From CAZSDU01 sp964429135 (lineage in GTDB: Bacteria; Bacteroidota; Bacteroidia; Bacteroidales; FEN-979), in assembly GCA_964429135.1 (NCBI GenBank), contig CAYSAU010000001.1, forward strand, positions 62,001 through 126,000: a stretch of DNA of 64,000 bases, read 5' to 3'. The translations under genes were made by a program, and so were the position numbers. Shown piece after piece: positions 1 through 8,326 of this stretch (position 1 is the first letter of the stretch; each line of letters starts with the position of its first letter). Under the pieces are notes generated by a model. It was not told the DNA's origin, did no database searches, and saw only the letters and a list, made by a program, of their open reading frames with translations.

Positions 1-1395
1 AAAAACCAGGCTTCCATCTTCCATCCCGAGCAACAGATCGGGTTGCTGATCCCCGTTCAGATCCCCGATGCCCGGATAAAAAGCATGGCGTTGATAAGCT
101 GAAAGCCCGGCAAGATCATCCGTAATCCATTGAAAGAAGGGTTCAGATACAGAGCCTGTGTTTTGATAATAAGTTAATTTGGATATGAAATCAGAATGCA
201 GCATCCCGAATTCATAATAGGAAGTGTCATAGTAACCCTCATTGCCCACGATTAAATCCTGCAATCCGTCCCCGTTCAGATCATAGAGTAGCGGATAGGC
301 AGCGGAACCGAAATCAAGCATATTCTCCTGAAAAAGCCGCTCTGTCCGGAATTCAAAAACCGGCTGTTCATTGCTTCCGGTATTCTTATATAACCAAACA
401 CTATGATAATTTTGCGAAACGAACAAGCCGGGATCAAATGGAGAAACGATCAGGTCCTTGTCTCCATCGTGATCCAAATCGATAAACTGGGCAGACGGGA
501 AAGAGAATAAGCTGAGCTTACGTGAGTTCGAAGGGAACAGAGTATCCAGGCTGATCATGAAGGCCGAATCTTTCGTGCCTCCGTTAATCAGGGCAAAGAG
601 GTTGGGATAATCAATATCACCGACCAAAAGATCTTTCAGCCCGTCCCCGTTCAGGTCAATGGCCAGCATTGTTGAACCGGTATGACGTGTTCCTCTTGGT
701 TTCATAGGCTCATCATAAGGACAATCGACATTCAGAGTGATACGGTTGCCGCTTTCACTTTCCTTGAATTTTCCCCAGCAATGGTCGCTCAGTTTATAAT
801 CGAGGCTGTCACAATGACCATATTTTTCCATAGACAGGTTTTTATGGTACTCAACAAAGGAACCCAGTCCGAAAAAGCTAAGGATATCAAGGTCTCCATC
901 GCCATCGATGTCGGCAATAGCCGGGTAATCTACAGGAGTCAGCAGGATGCCAATGTAACCGGTGTAGTAATAAGATTTTAGGAGATCGGTGACGAGTTCA
1001 AACCGGAGAGAAGTATCGGAGATGTTCTTGAAAACCCTGATGCCCCCGTTGGAGTATGTAAAGATGTCTTCTTTCCCATCGTGATTATAATCCGCAGTGA
1101 TCACCCAGTCGTGAAGTTCAGGCAGTTTTAAGGCGTATTCAGGGTAAAAGGCATAATCAATTGTATTTGGAGTCCCTTGATAGATAAATGTAAGCTTACG
1201 GTTGCCATGTCGGTCGAAAACAAGCAAGTCATTAAGCCCGTCAAGGTTTAGATCCATGGCCACAAACTGGGGTGAGTTTAACCCTCCTGCCCAACCGTAT
1301 TTCAGTGAATCAGGAAGAATGGCCTGGCCGGATGCGGAAGATAAACAAGATAAAATAAGCACAAAAAGGATGAAGAAGTTTGATTTATAGCCCAT
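1..1395 (-). CDS. FG-GAP/VCBS-repeat surface protein, 3' end cut off by the window
   Basis: The reverse strand is open without a stop for 465 codons from an ATG at 1395 to the window edge, so the C-terminus is missing. The product starts with a signal peptide (MGYKSNFFILFVLILSCLSS, then a cleavage-like ASGQ) and continues with repeated Asp-rich blocks such as DLNLDGLNDLLVFD, DYNHDGKEDI, DIDGDGDLDIL, DLNGDGLKDLLVGD, DLDHDGDKDLIV and DLNGDQQPDLLLG. These are typical calcium-binding FG-GAP/VCBS blades of an integrin-like beta-propeller. Such Bacteroidota proteins are exported and often carry a C-terminal T9SS sorting domain, which would lie outside the window. A TAACTTTG box lies only 4 nt upstream of the ATG. 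The specific ligand or substrate cannot be told. Confidence 0.85.
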   Translation of the reverse strand, partial: MGYKSNFFILFVLILSCLSSASGQAILPDSLKYGWAGGLNSPQFVAMDLNLDGLNDLLVFDRHGNRKLTFIYQGTPNTIDYAFYPEYALKLPELHDWVITADYNHDGKEDIFTYSNGGIRVFKNISDTSLRFELVTDLLKSYYYTGYIGILLTPVDYPAIADIDGDGDLDILSFFGLGSFVEYHKNLSMEKYGHCDSLDYKLSDHCWGKFKESESGNRITLNVDCPYDEPMKPRGTRHTGSTMLAIDLNGDGLKDLLVGDIDYPNLFALINGGTKDSAFMISLDTLFPSNSRKLSLFSFPSAQFIDLDHDGDKDLIVSPFDPGLFVSQNYHSVWLYKNTGSNEQPVFEFRTERLFQENMLDFGSAAYPLLYDLNGDGLQDLIVGNEGYYDTSYYEFGMLHSDFISKLTYYQNTGSVSEPFFQWITDDLAGLSAYQRHAFYPGIGDLNGDQQPDLLLGMEDGSLVF

Positions 1396-1428
1396 TTGAC
1401 AAAGTTACCGAAACATTTTTTATCTTTG
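1395..1428 (+). promoter_or_regulatory. Bacteroidota promoter for the response regulator, overlapping a divergent -7 box
   Basis: TTTG at 1395-1398 and TATCTTTG at 1421-1428 match the Bacteroidota -33/-7 consensus (TTTG, about 19-22 nt, TAnnTTTG). The response-regulator ATG at 1436 is only 8 nt beyond the box, so the transcript is probably leaderless or nearly so, or translation starts at the second ATG (1445). On the other strand TAACTTTG at 1400-1407 sits inside the same spacer and points at the FG-GAP gene, so the two promoters overlap. Confidence 0.6.
1400..1407 (-). promoter_or_regulatory. -7 box (TAACTTTG) of the FG-GAP gene
   Basis: The complement reads TAACTTTG, a full TAnnTTTG match, 4 nt before the ATG at 1395. 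No convincing TTTG -33 element is visible at the usual distance, so this is weaker than the promoter it overlaps on the plus strand. If used, the mRNA would be leaderless. Confidence 0.4.
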
Positions 1429-1435
1429 AAAAAAT

Positions 1436-2596
1436 ATGCGCGATATGCCAAGAATTCTGGTCATTGATGATGAAAGAAGCATAAGGAACACATTAAGGGA
1501 GATTCTGGAGTATGAAAAATATGAGGTTGATGATGCAGCCGATGGAATCGAAGGTATTCAATTGGTCAGGGAAAATAAGTATGATGCCATACTCTGTGAT
1601 ATCAAGATGCCCAAAATGGATGGTCTTGAGGTATTGAAACAATTACTTTCCTTCACCGAAGCTCCGGTGATCATGATATCGGGACATGGAACCATAGAGA
1701 CAGCGGTGGAATCCATAAAAAAAGGGGCTTTTGATTATATTGCCAAACCCCTTGATTTGAACCGTCTGCTCATCACCCTGAGGAATGCTTTCGATAAAAG
1801 CAAGCTGATTCAGGAAACAAGGTTGTTAAGGCGAAAGATCAGTGCCTCTTATGAAATGATAGGGGAATCATCGGCCATGCAGGGCATCAGGGATTTGATT
1901 GCCCGTGTAGCGCCAACGGAAGCCAGGGTTATGATCACAGGTCCGAATGGCAGCGGTAAGGAACTGGTGGCACGTCACCTTCATGCACTGAGTTCCCGTG
2001 CCAACGGCCCCTTTATTGAAGTCAACTGCGCGGCCATCCCGACAGAATTGATAGAGAGCAACCTTTTCGGGCATGAAAAAGGCTCTTTTACTTCTGCCAT
2101 CAAGCAGCATAAGGGCGATTTTGAGCAAGCCGATGGAGGCACCATCTTTCTTGATGAAATAGGTGATATGAGCCTTTCTGCCCAGTCGAAAGTGCTGAGG
2201 GTACTTCAGGAAAACAAGATCACCCGGGTGGGAGGGGAAAAAGAGATAGCCGTGGATGTGAGGGTTATCGCTGCCACCAATAAGAACCTGAAAGAAGAAA
2301 TCCTGAAGAAAACTTTCCGGGAAGACCTTTACCATCGCCTTTCTGTCATTGTGATTGAAGTGCCTTCGCTAAACAACCGCCTGGATGATATTCCATTGCT
2401 GGTTGATCATTTCCTGACCGAATATTGTTCATCCATGGGGAAAGTGAAAACCGAAATTCAGGCGGAAGCGATTGAAGAACTGAAAAAGATAAGCTGGACA
2501 GGAAACATCAGGGAATTACGGAATGTGGTCGAACGCCTCGTAATCCTTTGTGATGCAATCATCACCCTTGACGACATCAAGCGCTTTGCCCGTTAG
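1436..2596 (+). CDS. NtrC-type response regulator (REC + sigma-54 AAA+), no HTH domain
   Basis: The 386-residue protein has a receiver domain (acidic DD at 11-12, phospho-acceptor D55 in CDIKMP, K104 in AKP) followed by a sigma-54 activator AAA+ domain: Walker A GPNGSGKE at 169-176, Walker B TIFLDE at 236-241, and the arginine-finger region around FREDLYHR at 294-301. Two things are odd. The GAFTGA loop that contacts sigma-54 reads GSFTSA at 216-221. The protein also stops right after the AAA+ lid region (NVVERLVILCD...DDIKRFAR), with no Fis-type helix-turn-helix. It could act from solution on RNA polymerase-sigma-54, or have another role. No rpoN and no adjacent kinase are present, so its partner is unknown. 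A second ATG at 1445 is an alternative start. Confidence 0.88.
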   Translation: MRDMPRILVIDDERSIRNTLREILEYEKYEVDDAADGIEGIQLVRENKYDAILCDIKMPKMDGLEVLKQLLSFTEAPVIMISGHGTIETAVESIKKGAFDYIAKPLDLNRLLITLRNAFDKSKLIQETRLLRRKISASYEMIGESSAMQGIRDLIARVAPTEARVMITGPNGSGKELVARHLHALSSRANGPFIEVNCAAIPTELIESNLFGHEKGSFTSAIKQHKGDFEQADGGTIFLDEIGDMSLSAQSKVLRVLQENKITRVGGEKEIAVDVRVIAATNKNLKEEILKKTFREDLYHRLSVIVIEVPSLNNRLDDIPLLVDHFLTEYCSSMGKVKTEIQAEAIEELKKISWTGNIRELRNVVERLVILCDAIITLDDIKRFAR

Positions 2597-2618
2597 GCTT
2601 GTCATCTCTCACGCCTTG

Positions 2619-2987
2619 TGGAGCTGGAGGGATTCGAACCCTCGTCCAAACAAGTAGCAAAACCGCTTTCTCCATGCTCAGCCTTTGATTGATTGTAGGG
2701 ACCCGGCTGGTCAAAGGCCAACCCACCGTTACCTTAGTTCCTTTAATTTGGCTTGTCACCGGAACCTTGACAAACCTATCCCGACTTTTATGATGCCTCG
2801 TACGGAACACTGTCAGGAGTGGTTTCCCGGGAGACAACTGGACTTAATTTCTAAAATTAAGCAGCCAGTCTGTAAGAATAATTGTCGCCATTTATTGGCT
2901 GTGAGAACTGACTTTTAACGAGATCTGTTCACGAACCCTCGGCATGCTTACCATTTCACTTCCTTGCTGTCAAAACCGGTCAGCCCC
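2619..2987 (-). ncRNA. ssrA: tmRNA (transfer-messenger RNA)
   Basis: The minus strand carries a complete one-piece tmRNA. The 5' end GGGGCTGACCGGTTTTGACA (from 2987) pairs in a 7-bp acceptor stem with CAGCTCC at 2626-2620, followed by discriminator A at 2619. The T-arm GAGGGTTCGAATCCCTC lies just before the 3' end. CCA is not encoded (the next bases are CAA), so it must be added. The mRNA-like part encodes a short tag ending in LAA and then a stop. tmRNA with SmpB rescues stalled ribosomes and marks the nascent peptide for proteolysis. Small ORFs predicted across this span on either strand are spurious. Confidence 0.95.
2857..2889 (-). other. tmRNA proteolysis-tag reading frame
   Basis: Within ssrA the frame GGC GAC AAT TAT TCT TAC AGA CTG GCT GCT TAA gives the tag GDNYSYRLAA and then a stop. 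The LAA end is the usual ClpXP recognition end. The resume codon (GGC at 2889-2887) is inferred from the common Gly start of Bacteroidota tags. The middle of the tag (NYSYR) differs from the NYALAA-type tags I know from Bacteroides. Confidence 0.75.
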
Positions 2988-3002
2988 TATGGAAATGAAT
3001 TA

Positions 3003-3010
3003 CAAAGATA
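3003..3010 (-). promoter_or_regulatory. -7 box (TATCTTTG) of ssrA
   Basis: The complement of 3003-3010 is TATCTTTG, a perfect TAnnTTTG box, 15 nt upstream of the mature tmRNA 5' end at 2987. This leaves room for a short 5' leader removed by RNase P. No clear TTTG is present at the -33 distance. Confidence 0.45.
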
Positions 3011-3046
3011 CAGAGTTTATGTATAATTTCGCAGAAAATTTCTACC

Positions 3047-3757
3047 ATGAACCTGTCAAATGAACATATTGCCGGCTTTTATGATGTGTTTTCAGGCCAG
3101 CAAATTAAAACCGGTGTGAATATCCGGCACCGGACAATTTTTTTTCAATTGAAAAAATCCGGATTGAAAAAGCACCATAAGGTGCTGGAAATAGGATGTG
3201 GCATAGGGACCCTGACTTCATTACTGGGAAAATATCTGGTGAAGGGGAGTGTGCATGCAGTAGATATCAGTCCTGAAAGTATTAATATAGCCAGACAGCG
3301 CTTGAAAAAATTCAGCTATGTTTCTTTCTCGGTATCGGATATGAGCGATTATAGCAGTCAATTGAAATTTGATTTCGTGGTTCTGCCGGATGTCCTGGAA
3401 CATATTCCACTCTCCATGCACCCTGTCATCTTTAAAAAGATATCCGAATGTACTCATGAAGATAGCCTTGTATTTATCCATATTCCCAGTCCCCATTATC
3501 AGGATTTTATCTCGGCTAATAAACCGGAGCTTCAACAGATCATCGACCAATCCCTGTCTTTGGATGTAATTTCCGGGCCCATCTATGAAAATGGTTTTTA
3601 TTTCCATAGTTTGCAGACTTATGGACTGGCGGTTGAAGAGGGAGATTATCAACGCATTGTCCTGAAGAAAAATAAAAAGCTTACGCGTTTGAATTATTTT
3701 TCGAAATCCAGGCTTAGGTTCATGGAAGTCTGTTCGAGGATCAGGCTTTTAGTATGA
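3047..3757 (+). CDS. class I SAM-dependent methyltransferase
   Basis: This 236-residue protein carries the Rossmann-type SAM-binding motif LEIGCGIGTL at about residues 48-57, an acidic strand-2 end (VHAVDISPES) and a post-motif DFVVLPDVLEHI typical of the Methyltransf_11/25/31 group. The substrate cannot be read from the sequence; members of this group methylate small molecules, lipids or sugars. It overlaps the 3' end of the convergent gpsA-like gene by 9 nt. The nearby glycosyltransferase and flippase suggest, without proving, a surface-polysaccharide role. Confidence 0.8.
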   Translation: MNLSNEHIAGFYDVFSGQQIKTGVNIRHRTIFFQLKKSGLKKHHKVLEIGCGIGTLTSLLGKYLVKGSVHAVDISPESINIARQRLKKFSYVSFSVSDMSDYSSQLKFDFVVLPDVLEHIPLSMHPVIFKKISECTHEDSLVFIHIPSPHYQDFISANKPELQQIIDQSLSLDVISGPIYENGFYFHSLQTYGLAVEEGDYQRIVLKKNKKLTRLNYFSKSRLRFMEVCSRIRLLV

Positions 3758-4756
3758 AGAACCGGATTCTTTAAAGCTCAGGATGTTCTTCTCAAAAGTG
3801 GATATGTCGTAATTGGTATTAAAAATTTTATGGAGTTCGCCAATTATGGGAAATTCATCTTCCACACAGATTTTTTTGGAGATTTCCCGGTAGAAAATAT
3901 TCAAGGCAGTGCGTCCTTCAAGAACCAGTTCATGCGACACATGTTCGGTGAAAAATCCTTTCCCAATCAATAGTCCCAGGGTTCGGTTACGGCTAAGGTC
4001 ATTCAGTGCGGTCAGAGTGAAATCACCATAACCACAATAATGAAACAGGGTGTCTTCTTTTCCGCCGAAATATAGTAACACTCGCCGCATTTCACGGAAA
4101 GCTTTTGTGAGCACCAGGAAACGGAGATTAGGAGAGTTGAAATTGGCATCCACAATTCCCATTGCAACAGCATAGATGTTTTTAAGTATGCTAAGCATTT
4201 CAACGCCCATGATGTCATCTGTGAAATCCAGGTAAATATTTGTCCCGCTGAAAAGATCTTTAATCTGTGTTTCGGTTAACCGATCTTCACTTCCCAGGGT
4301 GAAACCCGTAGGCAATCGGTTGATGATCTCCCTGGCAAAAGAAGGACCCTTCAGGGTGCATACGGGATTTGGGAATTCCGATTTCAGGCATTGGATGATG
4401 GACTGATGTTCCGATCCAAAACCCTTGGCCAGATTTATCATCAGGGCTTTTCCAGAAAGATGTTGACGGATATGTTTCAGGTAAGACATCATGGCTACCG
4501 AAGGAATGGCCAGAAAAATGATGTCGGCTTGTTCAAGCAGGCAGTCATCCGTGGTAGCCCTGAGATGCTGATTGAGTCGGATGGAAGGAAAGTATTTGCT
4601 ATTGATGTGGGATTGATTGATCTCTTCCACCGCTCGTTTCTCAATGGAGTGAAGTAAAATATCTCCCTGTCCTTTCTCTGCCAATACATTACCCAAAGCA
4701 GTTCCTATCGCGCCAGCACCAATAAAAACTATTTTTTTCTCTATCATTTTTTTCAT
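3749..4756 (-). CDS. gpsA: glycerol-3-phosphate dehydrogenase [NAD(P)+]-like
   Basis: The start is taken as ATG 4756 (MKKMIEKKIVF), 1 nt after the stop of the upstream kinase gene, giving 335 residues as usual for the family; ATG 4747 is an alternative. An N-terminal Rossmann motif GAGAIGTALGNVL replaces the common GAGSWGTA. The C-terminal domain has the catalytic-lysine region LKNIYAVAMGI and GYGDFTLT followed by LSRNRTLG, matching the GLGDLxLT...SRNR signature of GpsA. GpsA makes sn-glycerol-3-phosphate for phospholipid synthesis in the cytosol. The deviations suggest a divergent paralogue, so the substrate could differ. Confidence 0.75.
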   Translation of the reverse strand: MKKMIEKKIVFIGAGAIGTALGNVLAEKGQGDILLHSIEKRAVEEINQSHINSKYFPSIRLNQHLRATTDDCLLEQADIIFLAIPSVAMMSYLKHIRQHLSGKALMINLAKGFGSEHQSIIQCLKSEFPNPVCTLKGPSFAREIINRLPTGFTLGSEDRLTETQIKDLFSGTNIYLDFTDDIMGVEMLSILKNIYAVAMGIVDANFNSPNLRFLVLTKAFREMRRVLLYFGGKEDTLFHYCGYGDFTLTALNDLSRNRTLGLLIGKGFFTEHVSHELVLEGRTALNIFYREISKKICVEDEFPIIGELHKIFNTNYDISTFEKNILSFKESGSSY

Positions 4757-4757
4757 T

Positions 4758-7157
4758 TTATGCAGTGAATTGAATCCGGAAATAGGCTCCTTGCTGATTT
4801 CCGACGACAAGCTTGGCTTCTATCTGCTCGATCAGGATGCGGATTATCTGAGAACCCATCCCGGCGGTTGTTTCCATGGAAAAGTCCTGAGGCAATCCAA
4901 TGCCGTTATCTGTGATGGTCAACTCCCAGTTTTTGTTATCATGGTTTTTGTCGGTTGTTTCTCCGGAGACAGAAGTCAAACGAAGAAAAATATTCCCGCA
5001 ACGCTGGTCAGGGAAGGCGTATTTAAAAGCATTGGTCAGGATTTCGTTAACGATGAGTCCCAGGGGAAGAGCCAATTCAATATTGACCATTCTTTCTTCG
5101 ATTTCTGTATGAAGTTTGATCCTTTGGTTATTAAAAGCATCTGAAATAATATGGGTCAGGTTGAGCAGGTAATTCCCCAGTGGAATTTCATGAATATTCT
5201 CTTTATTATACAGTTGTTCATGTACCAGCGACATGGTGCGCACCCTGAGTTGTAATTCAGAGATCGCCTGCGCCAAATGATCATCATGGCTGATTTCTTT
5301 CTGCATATTCATCAGGCTTGACATAATGGCAAAATTATTCTTGACCCGGTGATGAATTTCTCTGAGAAGAATATCTTTCTGGTGTTCATTTTTGGCCAGT
5401 TCTTCTTCATGTTTTTTTCTAACGGTAACATCTCTTACCACTGTAATCAATTCGATCAATTCCCCAGATTTCTGATCACTCACAGGATTGGCAGCACTTT
5501 CAGCCCAGAATTCAGATCCGTCTTTCCGGATGGCTTTATAATAAAACTGACATGCTTGTTTTGTCAGGATCATCTCTCCATACACCGAGCGGATATGCTG
5601 ATGATAATCCGGATGGATGATCTGAAAAATATCCTTCATCTTGTACATTTCATCCTGGCTGTATCCATACAGCTTTTCACAGGAGGGAGAAATGTACAAT
5701 CGTTTCAAATTTCCGTCAAGATGGGAAATGACATCCAGGGAATTCTCGGCGATAAACCGGTATTGCTCTTCGCTCTGCTGAAGTGTTTCTTCGTCTTTTG
5801 CTCGTAATATAATTTCACTGGATAATTTTTCGTTCAGGGCATTAAGTAGTTTTTGTGATTTCTGATGACGGGACTGTTGGGAATAGATAAATATGACAAG
5901 GATAAGGGCGAGTAATAAGACCGTTTCAAAAACAAAGGATTGAATATGCTGCTTACGGATTTCGAGTTTTTGTAATTCATTGTTGTTTTGTAAAATCACA
6001 GTTTTGTTCTCAGCTTCCCTGATCATGCGCCTGGCATCCAGTTTCTGTATCTCTGCATTATTGCGGTCAGACATTACCCGGCGATAGATCTCCGAATAAT
6101 GCTCATAGTATTTAAACGCCTCTTTATAATCCTTAACCTTAAGGTAATAATGATACATCTGTAAATAAGCGTTCTCCAGCATGTAATTTTTTTTCAGGGA
6201 TTTAACCAATTTCAAACCCCTGTTCAGATAATTTAGCGAGGAATCATATTGATTAAGCTTCAGGAATGAAGTTCCAATGTTGATCAGGGAGGAAGCGATG
6301 AATTCCTGGTTAGTCGTTTTTTCCCTAAGCTTTAAGGCTAAAAGGTTATAATAGAGCACCTTTTTCAGGTCGTTAAGCTGCTGATATACATGGGCAATCC
6401 TGGTATATAGCACACTGACTTCGTCATGCCTGTTCTCCAGATTATATTGTTCGATGGCAGTCTGGTAGAAATGAATGGATTTATCCCAAAGTCTTCTGTC
6501 CAGATAAACATCTCCAAGCGTCCGATAGGCACGTGCCTCGCCTGTGACAACTCCTGCTTTTTTAAAATAGATTATGGCCAGATATATTTCTTTTTCAGCC
6601 TGAGCGGATAAAAGATTGTCATTGTAATATTTTCCATATAGCAAGTGAAAATTTCCTTTTAATTTTAAATCCTTGGTCAGGTTAACCAGTTTTTCTGCTT
6701 TTTGTATATAGATCAATGCCTTTTCCTGATCGTGAATGATCAGGTATACTCCGGATATCTGATTCAAAACAATGATCTGCCCGTCGATATCATGAAGTTT
6801 TTCATACAGATCCAAACTTTCATAGAATTGGGAAAACGCTTCAGAATAGTCTTCCTGATATAAATAGAGATTTCCAATGTTCATTAACGTTAATGCCAGT
6901 CCCTCTTGATAATTGATTTCCGTGGCCATTACCCTGGCCATCAAAGAAAGTCTTTCATATTCTGTCCAGTTCGTTTGAAAGTTGTTGGAGGCTAAGCGGT
7001 TGATGGAATCAACCTGATGGGTCGTAGGCTTTAGCGTATTCGCGTTCGGATGTTCAACGGCAGAAAAGGCCATGAAAGAATGAAACCACAGCAGTATGCC
7101 TATAGATTGGGAAAAGAGAAACAAACGGAAACACACGCTCAAGCTTTTAACATACAA
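4758..7157 (-). CDS. TPR-PAS sensor histidine kinase (HisKA_2 type)
   Basis: The 799-residue protein has an N-terminal signal/anchor (SVCFRLFLFSQSIGILLWF), a long extracytoplasmic array of tetratricopeptide repeats (about residues 60-370), a coiled stretch, one membrane span (FETVLLLALILVIFIYS), a PAS domain (YRFIAENSLDVISHL... to VVRDVTVRKK), then an H-box REIHHRVKNNFAIMSSLMN of the HisKA_2 family and a HATPase with NEILTNAFKYAF, DNGIGLP and GMGSQII. It should autophosphorylate in response to a periplasmic or protein-protein signal. No response regulator lies beside it. The start at 7157 is TTG and lies inside a TATTTTTG box (7155-7162), so TTG 7142 or GTG 7136 are possible real starts. It is followed directly by gpsA. 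Confidence 0.88.
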   Translation of the reverse strand: MYVKSLSVCFRLFLFSQSIGILLWFHSFMAFSAVEHPNANTLKPTTHQVDSINRLASNNFQTNWTEYERLSLMARVMATEINYQEGLALTLMNIGNLYLYQEDYSEAFSQFYESLDLYEKLHDIDGQIIVLNQISGVYLIIHDQEKALIYIQKAEKLVNLTKDLKLKGNFHLLYGKYYNDNLLSAQAEKEIYLAIIYFKKAGVVTGEARAYRTLGDVYLDRRLWDKSIHFYQTAIEQYNLENRHDEVSVLYTRIAHVYQQLNDLKKVLYYNLLALKLREKTTNQEFIASSLINIGTSFLKLNQYDSSLNYLNRGLKLVKSLKKNYMLENAYLQMYHYYLKVKDYKEAFKYYEHYSEIYRRVMSDRNNAEIQKLDARRMIREAENKTVILQNNNELQKLEIRKQHIQSFVFETVLLLALILVIFIYSQQSRHQKSQKLLNALNEKLSSEIILRAKDEETLQQSEEQYRFIAENSLDVISHLDGNLKRLYISPSCEKLYGYSQDEMYKMKDIFQIIHPDYHQHIRSVYGEMILTKQACQFYYKAIRKDGSEFWAESAANPVSDQKSGELIELITVVRDVTVRKKHEEELAKNEHQKDILLREIHHRVKNNFAIMSSLMNMQKEISHDDHLAQAISELQLRVRTMSLVHEQLYNKENIHEIPLGNYLLNLTHIISDAFNNQRIKLHTEIEERMVNIELALPLGLIVNEILTNAFKYAFPDQRCGNIFLRLTSVSGETTDKNHDNKNWELTITDNGIGLPQDFSMETTAGMGSQIIRILIEQIEAKLVVGNQQGAYFRIQFTA

Positions 7158-7162
7158 AAATA
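7155..7162 (-). promoter_or_regulatory. -7 box (TATTTTTG) upstream of the TPR kinase
   Basis: The complement reads TATTTTTG, a full TAnnTTTG match, and no good -33 TTTG is seen. If used, it makes the TTG start at 7157 untenable and favours TTG 7142 or GTG 7136. Confidence 0.35.
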
Positions 7163-7247
7163 TAAAATTTTATCATCTTCTTTTGGTCTGTGTTATATTC
7201 TTATTTTTGTTCCCGGCATAAGTATCAGTTAAATTTCCATACCAAGA

Positions 7248-8312
7248 TTGAAAGCGATTTTTTATATAAAACCGGCAAATTCTTCCTTTATCGTTATTGA
7301 TCAGGTAATTTTCGAAAAACAGTATAAGGTTATTTCCTATCTGCTGAAAGGGAAAAAGAATGGATTCTTATATGTTTTTACGATGGTGAGGTTGGTCTGT
7401 TCCATCATGATCAATGCTTTCAGAACAGATGCCTTCATCACCTGGTTTGCTGATTATCATGCTGCCGTGATAACCTTTCTGGGACGGCTACTGAACAAGA
7501 AAGTGATCATTTTTCTTGGCGGACAGGAAACCATATCTTATCCCGAACTCAATAAAGGCGTTTATCTTAACAAGTTCAGGGGAGCTTGCGTGAAATATGC
7601 CATCCGGCATGCCAATCACCTGATTCCGAATCATGAATCTCTGATCTGGCATGACAATTTTTATTATCTGCCTATGGGAAAAAAAGACGGGATCAGATAC
7701 TATATACCTGATTTTAACACTCCCTATACGGTGATACATAACGGAACGGATACAGAAAAATATTTCAGGGATCATAATATCGTGAAAAACAGTTCAGAAG
7801 TCCTTACGGTGGGGACCATGAATAATCTTTATGATTTTATTAATAAAGGCTTTGATCTTTTTACTGAACTTGCAAGGAGAAATCCTGATCTGAAGTTTAC
7901 CATGGCAGGGATCAACCCGGTTTTACTGCAAGCACTGGAGGAAAAATACGAATTTAAACAAATCCCTAATCTTGAAGTCTTGCTTTTTTCAGATTCCGGA
8001 GTGCTATTCCAGCTTTATAACAGGGCTTATGTTTTTGTACAGGCCTCCATCACCGAAGGTATGCCCAATACATTGGCAGAAGCTATGTTATGCGAATGTA
8101 TTCCGGTGGGTTCAAGGGTGAACGGTATTCCCGACCTCATTGGAGATACAGGCATTATCGTGGATTCACGCGATGTTAGGATCCTGGAATCTTCAGTCAG
8201 ACAGGCCATGAAACTGGATATCGGGCAAAAGGCTGCGGAGCGTATAAGGTCCCACTATGCTTATGCTCTTCGCGAGCAGCAAATTCATCATCTTTTTCTC
8301 TCACTTATTTAA
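7248..8312 (+). CDS. GT4-family glycosyltransferase
   Basis: The C-terminal half shows the GT4 fold: HNGTDTEKYF (start of the second Rossmann domain), VGTMNNLYDFINKGFDLF, and the donor-binding stretch SITEGMPNTLAEAMLCECIPVGSRVNGIPDLIGDTG with the EGxPNxxxEAM pattern. The N-terminal half is divergent. It should transfer a sugar from a nucleotide donor in the cytosol to a glycan or lipid acceptor. The frame has no ATG near its N-terminus; an in-frame stop at 7230 bounds it, so TTG at 7248 is the best start (354 residues). The flippase gene follows after 14 nt, so the two probably form an operon for surface-polysaccharide assembly. Confidence 0.85.
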   Translation: MKAIFYIKPANSSFIVIDQVIFEKQYKVISYLLKGKKNGFLYVFTMVRLVCSIMINAFRTDAFITWFADYHAAVITFLGRLLNKKVIIFLGGQETISYPELNKGVYLNKFRGACVKYAIRHANHLIPNHESLIWHDNFYYLPMGKKDGIRYYIPDFNTPYTVIHNGTDTEKYFRDHNIVKNSSEVLTVGTMNNLYDFINKGFDLFTELARRNPDLKFTMAGINPVLLQALEEKYEFKQIPNLEVLLFSDSGVLFQLYNRAYVFVQASITEGMPNTLAEAMLCECIPVGSRVNGIPDLIGDTGIIVDSRDVRILESSVRQAMKLDIGQKAAERIRSHYAYALREQQIHHLFLSLI

Positions 8313-8326
8313 TATTTTCATCCCGG

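Noticed and set aside
682..1390. Plus-strand ORFs at 682-981 and 1202-1390
   Set aside because: They are shadows of the open minus-strand FG-GAP gene, whose Asp-rich repeats explain the sequence.
2577..2918. Two ORFs of 77-86 codons on opposite strands
   Set aside because: Both lie in or across the tmRNA gene; the RNA explains the sequence and neither translation looks like a protein.
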